Of a stretch of 50,781 nucleotides of DNA, positions 24,995 to 34,854 are shown piece by piece. This DNA comes from Oscillatoria sp. (GTDB lineage: Bacteria; Cyanobacteriota; Cyanobacteriia; Cyanobacteriales; Laspinemataceae): assembly GCA_011390515.1 (NCBI GenBank), contig JAABSJ010000014.1, forward strand, positions 1 through 50,781, written 5' to 3'. The position numbers and the translations under genes were made by a program. The notes beneath the pieces are model-generated. The model saw nothing but the letters and a program-made list of their open reading frames with translations, did not search any database and was not told where the DNA came from. Position 1 is the stretch's first letter, and each line of letters starts with the position of its first letter.

Positions 24995-25100
24995 GGAAAC
25001 TTTCACTATTTTAAGTCAAACAAGCAACCGGATTTCTGACCGCAATGGATGGCGAATAAGCAATAATTATGGCAATCCACCTGGATTCTAACTCCTGCTG

Positions 25101-25197
25101 ATAATACATCCGGTTGTCAACAGTCAGTTTTCTATCTTAGCCCGCCTTCGCGGGCTTTGTCTGTATAGCCCCACCCTTGAGGGTGTGGGGTTTTTTA
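25101..25197 (+). repeat. Family A dual-hairpin element, copy 5
   Basis: Left terminus ATAATACATCCGGTTGTCAA, then hairpins AGCCCGC-CTTC-GCGGGCT and CCCCACCCTTGAGGGTGTGGGG followed by TTTTTT. It lies 145 bases past the dacB stop on the same strand and has the form of an intrinsic terminator. Confidence 0.85.
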
Positions 25198-25331
25198 ATT
25201 TCAGAAAGTTTCAAACCTGTAAAAAGGTAGAATAAAGAAGGGCTAAAAACCACTCACGAAAAGTATTTCTACTCTCGCCTGAGTTATTTCTAGCGATACC
25301 CCACCTCGAACTGTGAGAGGAGACTATTCCT

Positions 25332-28300
25332 ATGACTTACCTGATCTCTCGGATTGCCACTGCCTTCGTCATCCTCATGGGGGCCATCCATTTGCTAGGT
25401 TGGCATTTTCATCCGGAATGGTTGATCAACGGTTTTCTGGGCAACCCCTACAGCATGAGACCCAATGCCGCTTTGTGCTTTGTGCTCGGTGGGATTGCTC
25501 TGGGATTGTTACAACGACAGCGACTTCCTCGACGGTGGCAACGGATAGTTCGGGGATTGGCCGGGTTCGTGATTGCGATCGCCACTCTCACCTTACTCCA
25601 GTATATTTTTGGCTGGAACTTCGGCATTGATGAACTCCTGGTTCCAGAGCTTAGGGCCTCCGTCACAGTCCCTTATCCCGGAAGGATGAGCGCAAGCGTT
25701 GCGGTGAATTTTATCTTGAGCGGCATCTCCCTGTTGCTGTTGGCCCAGCAAACCCCGCAAAAGGACAAGGACCGACTCGCTCAGATCGTGAGTCTGGTGG
25801 TGGCTTTGATTGCATTAGTGGGTCTCTCCTGTTACTTGTTTAATGCTCAGGTGTTATATGAGTTATGGGTGCCGACAACTACCACGGCCTTCAGTACCGC
25901 AGTCACATTTCTCGTCCTGAGCCTCGGGATATTATTTAGTCGTCCAGAACAGGGGCTGATGCCGACGATCCTCAGTCCTCTACTCGGAGGAATGATGGCG
26001 CGGCGAGTTTTGCCTTGGGTGATCGCCCTGCCTTTGGCCCTGAGTTGGTTGCTCTTTCAGGGTCATCAACGGGACTGGTATGACGAACCCACCGCCTATG
26101 CCATTCTGATGATCACCGAGATTGTCCTCTTCTCCACAGGGATTTATATCTTGGCACAAGTGATCAATCGCATCGAGGGCGATCGCCAGGAATCACAGCG
26201 ACAGTTCCAGGCTGCTGTGATGAATTCCCCGGTCCCGATCATGCTGCACACAGAAGATGGGCAAGTGGTGCAAATTAATAGAGCTTGGTCAAAGGTTAGT
26301 GGCTATCACCTTGCAGATATTCCCACAGTTGCTGACTGGATTCATCAAGCTTATGGACCCAGAAAACAAAGCTTGCGAGAAGCTATCCAGAAACTCTACA
26401 CCTTAGCAGAAGATCAGGTTGTGGAAAAAGAGGTCACTATTCGCACCAAAGCTGGTCTCAACCGCATTTGGTACTTTTATGCGGTGACTTTGGGTAAAGC
26501 TGCCGATGGTCGAAGAATTGCCATGAGTACCGCCGTTGATATGACCGATCGCAAGCAAGCCGAGCAAGCCCTTTTGGAATTAAATCACACCTTAGAAAAT
26601 CGCATCGCCGAGCGAACGATTGAACTCGAACAAGAATTGCACCAGCGACAGCAAATAGAGGCCAACCTCAGAGGCAGTCAAGCACTTTTGAATAGTTTGA
26701 TAGAATGCACCCCCGACATTATTGCTGCGATGGATACAGATTTTAACTGGCTGATAGCAAATGATGCGGCTAAAACCGAATTTAGCAAGCTGTTTGGCCG
26801 TACCTTTGAAGTGGGGGATAACCTCCTTGAAGCCTTATCCCATTTACCCAGCGAACAGGCCAAGGTGAGAGAAGTTTGGGAACGAGCATTTCAAGGAGAA
26901 CACTTTACTCTTATTCTGGAATTAGGAGACTCGTCCCAAGAGTGTCACTATTATGAAATGAACTACAGTTCCATGCAAGATGCCAGCGGAGAAATCGTGG
27001 GTGCATCTCTCATCGGTAGGAATGTTAATAATCGCATTAAAGCCGATCAAGCTTTGCGCGCAAGCGAAGCCAGATTTCAGGCATTTATGAACCACAGTCC
27101 GGCCCTTGCCTGGATTAGCGATCGCGATGCCAAAATCGTTTACTGCAATCAGAACCTGGCCAATTTATTCCGGAAGCCTGTGGATGAGTTGCTAGATAAA
27201 ACACCCTTCGACCTCCACCCCAGGGAGTTAGCCGAACAGCACATTGCCAACAATCGCTTAGTGGCTGATGGCGGTGAAGTCGTCGAGGCGATCGAATCAG
27301 CATTTCGTCCTGATGGTTCTCTCGGTGAGTTTTTGGTGTATAAATTTCCCATACAAATTGACGGAGGAGAGTATTTAGTTGGAGGAGTTGGACTCGACAT
27401 CACCCACCAAATTCAAGCCGAGAAAGCGTTGCGAGAAAGTGAAGCGAAGTTCAAAGCCATTTTAAATAATGCTCCAGCGGGAATTTTTTTGAAAGACCTG
27501 CAAGGCAAAATGATATTAGTCAATCAATATATCCTTGATTTGTTAGGGATCTCAGAAGATCAGTGTCTTGGTAAAACCGCTGCCGAATTAATCCCCGGAG
27601 AGTTTTCCGAGCAAATTGACGCCCAGGAACGAAACCTGATCGAAAACGGAGTACCTTATTCTTGTGAAGAATACCTCCCCCGGCCCGATGGCATTCATAC
27701 CTATTATACCGTCAAGTTAATCCTCCATGATTTGAGCGGTCAACCCTATGGTTTATGTGGAATTACCACGGATATCACCGATCGCAAGCGGGCTGAAATA
27801 GCCTTACTAGAAGCGAAAGAAGCGGCGGAAGCAGCCAACCTGACTAAAAGTGCCTTTCTCGCCAATATGAGCCATGAACTGCGAACCCCTTTGAATGCAA
27901 TTCTGGGCTTTAGCCAAATCTTAGCTCAGGACTCGTCTTTAAATCCCCAACAACAAGAACAAATTGCCATTATCAATAGTAGTGGTGAGCATTTGCTCAA
28001 TCTGATTAACGATGTCCTGGAAATCTCCAAAATCGAAGCGGGGCGATCGGCCCTTCGTCTGAGCAGTTTTGACTTTTATGCTCTGCTCACCGGATTAGAA
28101 GCCATGCTGCAAATCAAAGCAGCCTCTAAAGGGTTACAGATGATTTTTGACAGAGATAGTGTCCCCCAATATATCACCACCGATGAAAGTAAATTGCGCC
28201 AAGTTTTGACCAATCTGGTGGGAAATGCCATCAAATTTACCCGGCAAGGTGGAGTATCCCTGCGAGTCAGAGCAACAGAACTCCAACAGGCCGATTTAGA

Positions 28301-29255
28301 ACCCGCCTCTCGCTTCTGTTTCTACTTTGAAATCGAAGATACAGGCATGGGAATCGCTGAGGAAGAGTTGCCCGGATTATTTACACCCTTTCATCAAACC
28401 GCCACCGGCAGAAACGCCTCGGAAGGAACGGGTTTAGGGTTGAGCATTAGCCGGAAATTCGTACAAATGATGGGCGGTGATATCCAGGTGAGTAGCCGCC
28501 TTGATGTGGGGACCTTGGTTAAATTTACCATTCAAGTGTCTGTAGCCCAAGCCAGTGACCTCAAAACCGCCAGTCGGGTCCCACGCATTATCGGATTAGA
28601 ACCGGATCAGCCCCTCTATCGGATTCTGATCGCGGACGATCGCCCTGAAAGTCGCCGCTTAATTCGCTGCTACCTCGAACCCCTGGGATTTGAGGTCCGG
28701 GAAGCCGAAAATGGGCAACAAGCGTTAGAAGTATGGGAAAATTGGGAACCCCATCTAATAGTGATGGATATGCAAATGCCCGTGATGAATGGTTACGAAG
28801 CCACTCGACAGATCAAATCTCATTTAAAGGGTCAGGCGACGGTGGTGATTGCGTTAACCGCCAGTGCCTTTGAGGAAAATCGCAGCTTGATTTTGTCCGC
28901 TGGTTGTGATGAGTTCCTACGAAAGCCTTGCCGACAAGAGGTGCTCTTGGAAAGCTTTGCTCAACACCTCGGAGTGCGCTATCGATATGCAGATCCCGAG
29001 TCTGGAAGAGAAGACAAGGGTAATTCATGGGATGCCGCGTTTATTCCAGACCCTTCGGCGTTCCAAGGGATGCCAGTCACCTGGATTGGTGCCTTGTACA
29101 ATGCTGCCCTTGCTGCGGATAGTGAAGCTATTGAGGAACTTATTCAGGAAATGCCGGAACCTTCGGGGGCGATCGCTCACTGTCTCCAGGACTGGACCGA
29201 CAACTTTCGATTTGACAAAATTACCGCATTGACCCAGGAACTGCTTTATGAATAG
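25332..29255 (+). CDS. Membrane hybrid sensor histidine kinase
   Basis: Protein of 1307 residues. The first 290 residues contain about eight transmembrane helices with a GRMSASVAVNFILSGIS motif, a membrane sensor type frequent in cyanobacterial kinases. Then four PAS domains (starting about 292, 450, 580 and 705), HisKA with His848 in SHELRTPL, HATPase with LVGNAIKFT, DTGMGI and GTGLGLSI, and a receiver with Asp1146 in VMDMQMP and the switch residues ALTAS and KP. A helical tail of about 90 residues ends the protein. AGGAG nine bases before the ATG. It overlaps the next kinase by 8 bases, so the two are translated together and probably form one relay. Confidence 0.93.
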   Translation: MTYLISRIATAFVILMGAIHLLGWHFHPEWLINGFLGNPYSMRPNAALCFVLGGIALGLLQRQRLPRRWQRIVRGLAGFVIAIATLTLLQYIFGWNFGIDELLVPELRASVTVPYPGRMSASVAVNFILSGISLLLLAQQTPQKDKDRLAQIVSLVVALIALVGLSCYLFNAQVLYELWVPTTTTAFSTAVTFLVLSLGILFSRPEQGLMPTILSPLLGGMMARRVLPWVIALPLALSWLLFQGHQRDWYDEPTAYAILMITEIVLFSTGIYILAQVINRIEGDRQESQRQFQAAVMNSPVPIMLHTEDGQVVQINRAWSKVSGYHLADIPTVADWIHQAYGPRKQSLREAIQKLYTLAEDQVVEKEVTIRTKAGLNRIWYFYAVTLGKAADGRRIAMSTAVDMTDRKQAEQALLELNHTLENRIAERTIELEQELHQRQQIEANLRGSQALLNSLIECTPDIIAAMDTDFNWLIANDAAKTEFSKLFGRTFEVGDNLLEALSHLPSEQAKVREVWERAFQGEHFTLILELGDSSQECHYYEMNYSSMQDASGEIVGASLIGRNVNNRIKADQALRASEARFQAFMNHSPALAWISDRDAKIVYCNQNLANLFRKPVDELLDKTPFDLHPRELAEQHIANNRLVADGGEVVEAIESAFRPDGSLGEFLVYKFPIQIDGGEYLVGGVGLDITHQIQAEKALRESEAKFKAILNNAPAGIFLKDLQGKMILVNQYILDLLGISEDQCLGKTAAELIPGEFSEQIDAQERNLIENGVPYSCEEYLPRPDGIHTYYTVKLILHDLSGQPYGLCGITTDITDRKRAEIALLEAKEAAEAANLTKSAFLANMSHELRTPLNAILGFSQILAQDSSLNPQQQEQIAIINSSGEHLLNLINDVLEISKIEAGRSALRLSSFDFYALLTGLEAMLQIKAASKGLQMIFDRDSVPQYITTDESKLRQVLTNLVGNAIKFTRQGGVSLRVRATELQQADLEPASRFCFYFEIEDTGMGIAEEELPGLFTPFHQTATGRNASEGTGLGLSISRKFVQMMGGDIQVSSRLDVGTLVKFTIQVSVAQASDLKTASRVPRIIGLEPDQPLYRILIADDRPESRRLIRCYLEPLGFEVREAENGQQALEVWENWEPHLIVMDMQMPVMNGYEATRQIKSHLKGQATVVIALTASAFEENRSLILSAGCDEFLRKPCRQEVLLESFAQHLGVRYRYADPESGREDKGNSWDAAFIPDPSAFQGMPVTWIGALYNAALAADSEAIEELIQEMPEPSGAIAHCLQDWTDNFRFDKITALTQELLYE

Positions 29256-30528
29256 CGATCAACCTTTCGGGACTTTAGCCGATATTTTAATTGTGGACGA
29301 TGAACCAAATAATTTACGAGTGTTGTCTAATTTGCTAAAAAACCACGGATTTAAAGTCCGTGCCGTCCTCTCGGGAGAGATGGCTTTATCGGCTGCGAAA
29401 TCAACACCACCGGATTTGATTTTGCTTGATATCATGATGCCTGATATGGATGGTTATCAAGTTTGTCATCAGCTCAAACATGAATCAGACACTTGTCAAA
29501 TTCCGGTTATTTTTGTGAGTGCCAAGGACCAAGGATTTGACAAAGTAAAGGCTTTTGCCGTTGGCGGAGTAGACTATATTACCAAGCCGTTTCAAGTCGA
29601 AGAGGTTTTTGCCCGCATGGAATGTCATCTGAAACTGAATTACTTGCAAATGAAGCTAGAGAAACAAAACTATCAATTGCAAGCGGAAATTTGTCAGCGC
29701 AACGCTGCCGAAAAAGCCCTAAAGGAGCAGAATGAACGGCTAAGACAAGAAATTGAACGACGCCAAATCACAGAACTCGCCCTGGAAAAAGCGAACCAAG
29801 AACTCGCTCGCTCTAATGCCGATTTAGAACAATTTGCGGGAATTGCCTCTCACGACTTACGGTCACCGTTAGCCACCATCAATGGCTATGCCCAACTCTT
29901 GCAAATGTGCGGAAAAGAACAACTGGATGATAAATGTAACGATTTTGTGGAGCAAATTTTAAAACTCTGCAATCGCACCAATTTATTAATTGGAGAGTTA
30001 CTCTCCTATGCTCGTTTGAATCAGGAAGAGGATCCGTTTCAACTCCTCTCTAGCGATCGGCTTGTCCAGCAGGCTGTGGAAAATCTAGCGACGGAGATTC
30101 ATCAATATCAAGCTCAGGTCACTTATGACTCGTTACCGGCCATCATCGGCAGTGAATCCCAATTCGTCCAACTCTTCCAAAATTTAATCGGAAATGCCAT
30201 TCAATACCGTGGGGAAGAGTCGCCCAGAATTCATCTAAGTGCAGTTGTCCAAGACCATCACTATTTATTTTCAATTCAAGATAACGGCATTGGAATTGAT
30301 GAAGAATATTCGGAGTATATTTTTCAGATCTTTAAACGGTTGCACACCCAAGACTATCCCGGCACTGGCATTGGATTAGCCACTTGCCGCAAAATTATCG
30401 AACGGCATGGGGGTTCCATCTGGATCAAATCTCAAGTCGGTCAGGGTTCCACATTTTATTTTACCGTCCCCACAGAGCAGAGGGTGGTGGAGCGACAGAT
30501 GATAGAGGCGATCGCTCATCCCAACTGA
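29248..30528 (+). CDS. Receiver-histidine kinase (response regulator fused to kinase core)
   Basis: Soluble protein of 426 residues. The N-terminal receiver has DD-type acidic residues (LIVDDEPNN), phospho-acceptor Asp61 in LLDIMMP, and the switch residues FVSAKD and KPF. A coiled-coil linker (about 130-190) leads to HisKA with His202 in SHDLRSPL and an HATPase with NLIGNAIQYR, DNGIGI and GTGIGLATC, the phytochrome-type kinase core. With its receiver in front, it can be controlled by phosphate from the preceding hybrid kinase. No output domain is encoded nearby. Confidence 0.93.
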   Translation: MNSDQPFGTLADILIVDDEPNNLRVLSNLLKNHGFKVRAVLSGEMALSAAKSTPPDLILLDIMMPDMDGYQVCHQLKHESDTCQIPVIFVSAKDQGFDKVKAFAVGGVDYITKPFQVEEVFARMECHLKLNYLQMKLEKQNYQLQAEICQRNAAEKALKEQNERLRQEIERRQITELALEKANQELARSNADLEQFAGIASHDLRSPLATINGYAQLLQMCGKEQLDDKCNDFVEQILKLCNRTNLLIGELLSYARLNQEEDPFQLLSSDRLVQQAVENLATEIHQYQAQVTYDSLPAIIGSESQFVQLFQNLIGNAIQYRGEESPRIHLSAVVQDHHYLFSIQDNGIGIDEEYSEYIFQIFKRLHTQDYPGTGIGLATCRKIIERHGGSIWIKSQVGQGSTFYFTVPTEQRVVERQMIEAIAHPN

Positions 30529-30539
30529 ACCACTTCCTC

Positions 30540-30571
30540 AAAAAAAAATAAGCCCACTGCTGTGGACTTAT
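30540..30571 (-). terminator. Intrinsic terminator after rplL
   Basis: Read on the minus strand: stem ATAAGTCCAC-AGCA-GTGGGCTTAT (one G-U pair), then an uninterrupted T-run. It sits between convergent genes. A second hairpin just upstream in the transcript (GAGTGGCA/TGCCACTC, 30578-30611) may assist. Confidence 0.85.
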
Positions 30572-30637
30572 CCGGTAGAGTGGCAAAATAAAATAGAATA
30601 TTCTGCCACTCCTGTATAAATTTCCCAAGGGAAAATC

Positions 30638-31027
30638 TTACTTGATGCTGACTTTTCCGCCTGCTTCTTCCAGTTGCTTCTTAGCATCTTCCGCTGCATC
30701 TTTGGCGATGCCTTCTTTAATCGGTTTCGGTGCAGATTCCACCATATCTTTGGCTTCTTTCAGACCTAATCCGGTTAACACGCGGACGACTTTCAGAACC
30801 GCAATTTTCTTGTCTGCGGGAACTTCTTCGAGAATGACATCAAATTCAGTCTTCTCTTCGACTTCTTCAGCAGCAGCAGCCGCGCCAGGAGCCATCATCA
30901 TCATGCCGCCAGCCGGTGCAGCAGCACTCACGCCAAAGGCTTCTTCAATTTGTTTGACCAGTTCAGAAGCTTCTAATAAGGTCAGGGATTTTAGCTTTTC
31001 GAGAATTTCATCAGTTGCTGCAGACAT
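30638..31027 (-). CDS. rplL: 50S ribosomal protein L7/L12
   Basis: Stalk protein of 129 residues. The N-terminal dimerisation domain ([20 protein letters not shown]), an Ala/Met-rich hinge (about 38-55) and the C-terminal factor-binding domain ([20 protein letters not shown] ... [12 protein letters not shown]) are full length. Last gene of the cluster, separated from rplJ by 206 bases of repeat-filled spacer. Confidence 0.98.
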   Translation of the reverse strand: MSAATDEILEKLKSLTLLEASELVKQIEEAFGVSAAAPAGGMMMMAPGAAAAAEEVEEKTEFDVILEEVPADKKIAVLKVVRVLTGLGLKEAKDMVESAPKPIKEGIAKDAAEDAKKQLEEAGGKVSIK

Positions 31028-31071
31028 GGATTGACTCCTATCAAATATGTAAATGGAATAGTCAGTGGTTC

Positions 31072-31229
31072 TTGGTCATTGGTCATTGGTCATTGGTTAT
31101 TGGTCATTGGTTATTGGTCCTTTGTCGCTAGAGAAATGACATAAGACCGTGAAAATCCTTAATCCGTCATCCCAGAACAAATGACCAACGACAAATGACA
31201 AATGACAAACGACAAATGACAAATGACAA
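31072..31229. repeat. Two heptanucleotide arrays in the rplJ-rplL spacer
   Basis: 31072-31128 carries TCATTGG-type units. 31176-31229 carries ACAAATG/ACAAACG units, roughly the complementary sense. They fill most of the spacer between two genes that are usually separated by a few dozen bases. Confidence 0.88.
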
Positions 31230-31233
31230 GCCC

Positions 31234-31785
31234 CTAGGCAGCTTGGTCTTCGTCGCTGCTGCTGCCGTCTTTGTCGGCGTAGGCTTGGAGACCTCGTGCC
31301 ACACCGGAAGGAACTTCTTTGATACCCACAGCAATCTTGGTGACCACTGCATTGAGGGCACCGGCGATTTGCGCCATGAGTTCTTCCTTGGAAGGCAAGT
31401 CTCCGATCGCCTTAACTTGCTCGAAAGTCAGCGCTTTTCCTTCTAATACACCACCGCGAAGTTCACTCTTCTTGGTCGCTTTTTGGAAGTCTTGATACGC
31501 CTTAATAGGACCATTTAGGTCATCTTTCAAGAACAAAAAGGCAGAGGAATCTTTGAGGAATTCCTCTAAAGATTGCCAGTTTTCGTCGCCATCAACAGCC
31601 CGTCGCATCAGGGTGTTTTTAGCGACTGCACAGGTTGCACCGCTTTCGCGTAGACGCCGACGTAAATCGGTAATCTCCGCCACGGTTAACCCTTTGTAAT
31701 CAATCACAAGCGTCATCTGGGACTGGCTCAACTCTTGTTTGAGCTCCGTCACCATCGCTTGTTTATCTGCTAGCGTTTTACCCAC
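31234..31785 (-). CDS. rplJ: 50S ribosomal protein L10
   Basis: Ribosomal stalk base protein of 183 residues. MGKTLADKQAMVTELKQEL, VIDYKGLTVAEITDLRRRLR and VAKNTLMRRAV are characteristic. The start codon is GTG, eight bases after a strong AGGAGGTG site. It is preceded by an L10-type autoregulatory leader. Confidence 0.97.
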   Translation of the reverse strand: MGKTLADKQAMVTELKQELSQSQMTLVIDYKGLTVAEITDLRRRLRESGATCAVAKNTLMRRAVDGDENWQSLEEFLKDSSAFLFLKDDLNGPIKAYQDFQKATKKSELRGGVLEGKALTFEQVKAIGDLPSKEELMAQIAGALNAVVTKIAVGIKEVPSGVARGLQAYADKDGSSSDEDQAA

Positions 31786-31857
31786 TCGTTTTCACCTCCT
31801 GATTGGGATGAAGATTAAGAAATTAGAGACATTTGGGAGCATTCATCCCCTGGGAAT

Positions 31858-31954
31858 AGGATACGGAATCCGATTGTAAAAAATCGTTTTCCCTCTTAGC
31901 CTGCGCAGGCAGGCTTTGTCCGTGTAGCCCCAGGCTTCAGCCTGTGGGTTTTTA
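31858..31954 (+). repeat. Family A dual-hairpin element, copy 6
   Basis: Left terminus GGATACGGAATCCGATTGT, then AGCCTGC-GCAG-GCAGGCT and CCCCAGGCTTCAGCCTGTGGG with a T-run. Both stems carry paired substitutions relative to copy 1 (CCCGC/GCGGG to CCTGC/GCAGG; ACCC/GGGT to AGGC/GCCT). It is inserted between the L10 leader terminator and rplJ, opposite to the direction of transcription. Confidence 0.85.
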
Positions 31955-31986
31955 CTCCCACTGCTCCCCTATCCCCGACCCAATCA

Positions 31987-32014
31987 AAAACCCCAGCAGG
32001 GCAGCCGGGGTTTT
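31987..32014 (-). terminator. Hairpin with T-runs in the rplJ leader (possible attenuator)
   Basis: AAAACCCC-AGC / GC-CGGGGTTTT stem with one mismatch, followed on the minus strand by TTTTTGATT. It lies directly after the L10 leader and before rplJ. That position fits a partial terminator tuning rplJL expression relative to rplKA. Confidence 0.7.
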
Positions 32015-32063
32015 GTCAGTTTCCGATGGCAATCTTGTCAACTCATGACAAGATCAGCACAAG

Positions 32064-32133
32064 GGGAACGATAACGCAAACCTAGGTAGGAAATTAAGCC
32101 CTGTTGGACACCTACTGTCTCCGGCTACTGTGC
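32064..32133 (-). promoter_or_regulatory. Ribosomal protein L10 leader
   Basis: On the minus strand the order GACAGTAGGTG, GGCTTAATTTCCTACC, TAGGT reproduces the conserved kink-turn and stem of bacterial L10 leaders, to which the L10-L12 complex binds to repress its own synthesis. It lies upstream of rplJ, the known location. Confidence 0.75.
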
Positions 32134-32193
32134 TATTTAATTGTGGGGTTTGAAGGGATGAATTTTGAGTTTCCTCAAAATTTTAACTCGCGC

Positions 32194-32910
32194 TTAGGCG
32201 ATGTCCGTCAGCTTGAGATCTCGCAAGGCACTGATATCAACTTCAATGGAGGGTCCCATCGTTGAAGTGACATACACACTGCGCCAGTAGCGGCCTTTAG
32301 CACCGGAAGGACGGTTGCGGTCAATGCTTTCTTGCAACGCCTTGAGGTTAACTAGGAGATCTTCAGTTGGGAAAGCAGCTTTCCCAAACATGACATGGAC
32401 GATGCCCGTGCGATCGGCCCGAAATTCTAGTTTACCGGCCTTGAACTCGTTAATTGCTTGACCGAGGTCAAAGGTTACTGTACCACCTTTTGGCGAAGGC
32501 ATCAACCCCCGAGGACCGAGGAGTTTACCTAATTTTGCCACTTGGGGCATCATATCCGGGGTGGCAATCAGTTTATCGAAGTCCATCCGGCCTTGTTGGA
32601 TTTCGGCGATCAGTTCCTCTGAACCGGCCAAATCCGCACCGGCACTGGTGGCTTCATTAACTTTTTCCCCCCGAGCAATGACCGCCACGCGGACGGTTTG
32701 ACCCGTTCCTTTGGGGAGGGCCACGGTGGTCCGCAGTTGTTGGTCGGTGTACTTAGGATCGATGCCTAAGCGAATATGAGCTTCGGCGGATTCAGGAAAT
32801 TTAGCTGTAGCGGTCTCTTTTAAAAGGTTGAGCGCCTCTAAAGGTTGATAAGGCCGCTCTTCAACCTTTTTCGTGAGTTCTTGTAATCTACGCGAGATTT
32901 TTTTGGACAT
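32194..32910 (-). CDS. rplA: 50S ribosomal protein L1
   Basis: rRNA-binding L1-stalk protein of 238 residues, normal length. Contains [40 protein letters not shown] and [20 protein letters not shown]. In the usual place after rplK. The 212 bases between rplK and rplA show no further gene. Confidence 0.98.
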   Translation of the reverse strand: MSKKISRRLQELTKKVEERPYQPLEALNLLKETATAKFPESAEAHIRLGIDPKYTDQQLRTTVALPKGTGQTVRVAVIARGEKVNEATSAGADLAGSEELIAEIQQGRMDFDKLIATPDMMPQVAKLGKLLGPRGLMPSPKGGTVTFDLGQAINEFKAGKLEFRADRTGIVHVMFGKAAFPTEDLLVNLKALQESIDRNRPSGAKGRYWRSVYVTSTMGPSIEVDISALRDLKLTDIA

Positions 32911-33122
32911 TTTTCTCTCCTGGGGTCATAGCGAGGCGATGCCTCTGCCCCTTGTATGGGTCACTCGGTTGAGATCAGAGCAGATGGACTGCATCGATTG
33001 CAGTTGCCCTGTCTTGGGATCTCTCAATTTAGGTAAATCCAGAGATTTCAAACCCCAGTTCTTAGAATTTAGCAGTTTTCTAAACCTCTAAAAATCTAAA
33101 ATCCAAAATCTCCAATCGGTTC

Positions 33123-33548
33123 CTAATCAGCGACGGTCACACCCATATTACGGGCGGTCCCTTCGACAATTTTCATGGCTGCTTCAATGTCATTGGCATT
33201 GAGGTCAGGCATTTTAGTTTGGGCGATCTCGCGGAGTTGATCCCGGGAGATTTCGGCCACTTTCTTGCGATTGGGTTCCCCTGAACCTCTTTCAATCCCT
33301 GCTGCCTTGCGAATCAAGACAGAGGCGGGAGGGGTTTTCAGAATGAAGGTGAAACTGCGGTCTTCAAAGACGGAAATTTCTACCGGCACCACGAGACCCG
33401 CTTGATCGGCAGTTCTGGCGTTATATTCTTTACAGAACATCATGATGTTCACGCCATGCTGACCGAGGGCAGGCCCGATCGGGGGTGCGGGGTTGGCTTT
33501 TCCGGCATTAATCGCCAACTTAATCACCGCAACTACTTTTTTTGCCAT
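33123..33548 (-). CDS. rplK: 50S ribosomal protein L11
   Basis: GTPase-centre protein of 141 residues. [20 protein letters not shown] and the C-terminal LRGTARNMG-type end ([13 protein letters not shown]) are diagnostic. It begins 17 bases after nusG. Confidence 0.98.
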   Translation of the reverse strand: MAKKVVAVIKLAINAGKANPAPPIGPALGQHGVNIMMFCKEYNARTADQAGLVVPVEISVFEDRSFTFILKTPPASVLIRKAAGIERGSGEPNRKKVAEISRDQLREIAQTKMPDLNANDIEAAMKIVEGTARNMGVTVAD

Positions 33549-33565
33549 TTGCTGTGTTAGCTGCT

Positions 33566-34204
33566 TTAACTCAATTTGCGGACTTGATTAAACTCCAGTT
33601 CGACGGGCGTATCTCGTCCGAAGATAGACAGGAGTGCCTTGAGCTTACTGCGCTCTGGGCTAACTTCTATGACTTCCCCATCAAAATCTTTAAAGGGTCC
33701 AGAGACCACTTCAATTTTTTCTCCTGGAGTCAAATAAGTTTTTGCTACTGGCTCTGCTTCGTCCCGTTGCCTGAATATTCGTTGAACTTCCGAATAACTC
33801 AGGGGCATGGGTTTGACGTGACCGCGTCCGCGTCCGTAACGGCGTTTTTGTTCTGCCCCCACAAAGTTAATCACATGGGGGGTGTTTTTGACAACCTGCC
33901 AGCTTTCATCGTCCATGTCCATTTGGACGAGGACGTAACCGGGGAAGATTTTTTCATCCGTTTGCTGTCTGCTTCCATCCTTGCGGATTTTAAATGCAGC
34001 AGCTTGGGGAATCTCGACCTGAAAAATTCGGTCACCCATATCAAGGGTTTGAATTCGCTGTTCTAGGGTCGCTTTGACGCGCTTTTCACAGCCCGAGGCA
34101 ACTTGAACGGCAAACCAACGGCCCGTTGATTTGGTTTCTTCGCTTTCGTCGGTTTCTGACGGTTGAGTTGAATATTGAGAGTCGTCGTCCGATGCAAACA
34201 TCAT
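33566..34204 (-). CDS. nusG: Transcription elongation/antitermination factor NusG
   Basis: Protein of about 212 residues. After an acidic, Ser/Thr-rich N-terminal extension of about 35 residues comes the NGN domain ([20 protein letters not shown] ... [16 protein letters not shown]) and the C-terminal KOW domain ([20 protein letters not shown]). The start is the first of two adjacent ATG codons; it overlaps the secE stop as ATGA, indicating translational coupling. Confidence 0.97.
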   Translation of the reverse strand: MMFASDDDSQYSTQPSETDESEETKSTGRWFAVQVASGCEKRVKATLEQRIQTLDMGDRIFQVEIPQAAAFKIRKDGSRQQTDEKIFPGYVLVQMDMDDESWQVVKNTPHVINFVGAEQKRRYGRGRGHVKPMPLSYSEVQRIFRQRDEAEPVAKTYLTPGEKIEVVSGPFKDFDGEVIEVSPERSKLKALLSIFGRDTPVELEFNQVRKLS

Positions 34205-34485
34205 CCGAACACCTGTGTAGCTGCCCAACCAAAAAATTTATCGATGAAATAGATTAAGCTGGCAATTAAGGCGACCATCGAGAGGACGGCCAACGATTCA
34301 CTAATTACCTGCTGCCGAGATGGCCAAACTACCTTAGCCAGTTCTTCTTTTGTTTCCTGGAAAAACTCTGCGGGATTGAAACCGCTTGCTGTTTCTTGGT
34401 CTGCTTCGTTTTTCTTTGCCACAATTGCTTTTCTTCTCCCACTGAACGCAACAACAGGCAGTTCTTTCTTGGCAACAGCTTTCAT
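34201..34485 (-). CDS. secE: Preprotein translocase subunit SecE
   Basis: Single-span SecYEG subunit. ETKEELAKVVWPSRQQVISE is the signature amphipathic helix, followed by one transmembrane helix. As annotated it has 94 residues, longer than typical cyanobacterial SecE. A GTG 21 codons downstream would give a protein beginning with AKKNEADQET, like relatives, and has a purine-rich GGGAGAAG stretch upstream. The start is therefore uncertain, the identity is not. Confidence 0.95.
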   Translation of the reverse strand: MKAVAKKELPVVAFSGRRKAIVAKKNEADQETASGFNPAEFFQETKEELAKVVWPSRQQVISESLAVLSMVALIASLIYFIDKFFGWAATQVFG

Positions 34486-34679
34486 GTGATCGCCAGTGAA
34501 TTACGCCACTCCAGACTGGATGGCTGCACAAGTCGCCGTTCTAGCTTAAACTTTTTCTTGTTCTTCCAATATTTGGTATGAACCACCCAGATAATAATTC
34601 TACCCGAAAGTTTTTAGGTTGTTTGCTGTTTTTGCAGCAGACATACTTTCGGGCAGATATCTTTCGGAAGATGGTTCAG

Positions 34680-34752
34680 CGCGCCCTGGAGGACTTGAAC
34701 CCCCGACATCAGGTTTTGGAGACCTGCGTTCTACCAACTGAACTAAGAGCGC
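34680..34752 (-). tRNA. trnW: tRNA-Trp (anticodon CCA)
   Basis: Cloverleaf on the minus strand: acceptor GCGCTCT/AGGGCGC (one G-U), anticodon arm CAGGT-CTCCAAA-ACCTG, T-arm GGGGGTTCAAGTCCTCC, discriminator G. Position between rplS and secE is the standard cyanobacterial one. Confidence 0.96.
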
Positions 34753-34854
34753 ACGGGTTGAATCGGCTGGTTAGAGCGATTCACCCATTTCCTATCCTAT
34801 ACCTAAGATTGCGATCGCGTCAACCCACCCGGGGCAATTTTTTTTGAATTGGTG

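Noticed and set aside
30642-31034. 130-codon frame antisense to rplL
   Set aside because: It mirrors the Ala-rich rplL gene over its full length; a common artefact opposite highly expressed, GC-biased genes.
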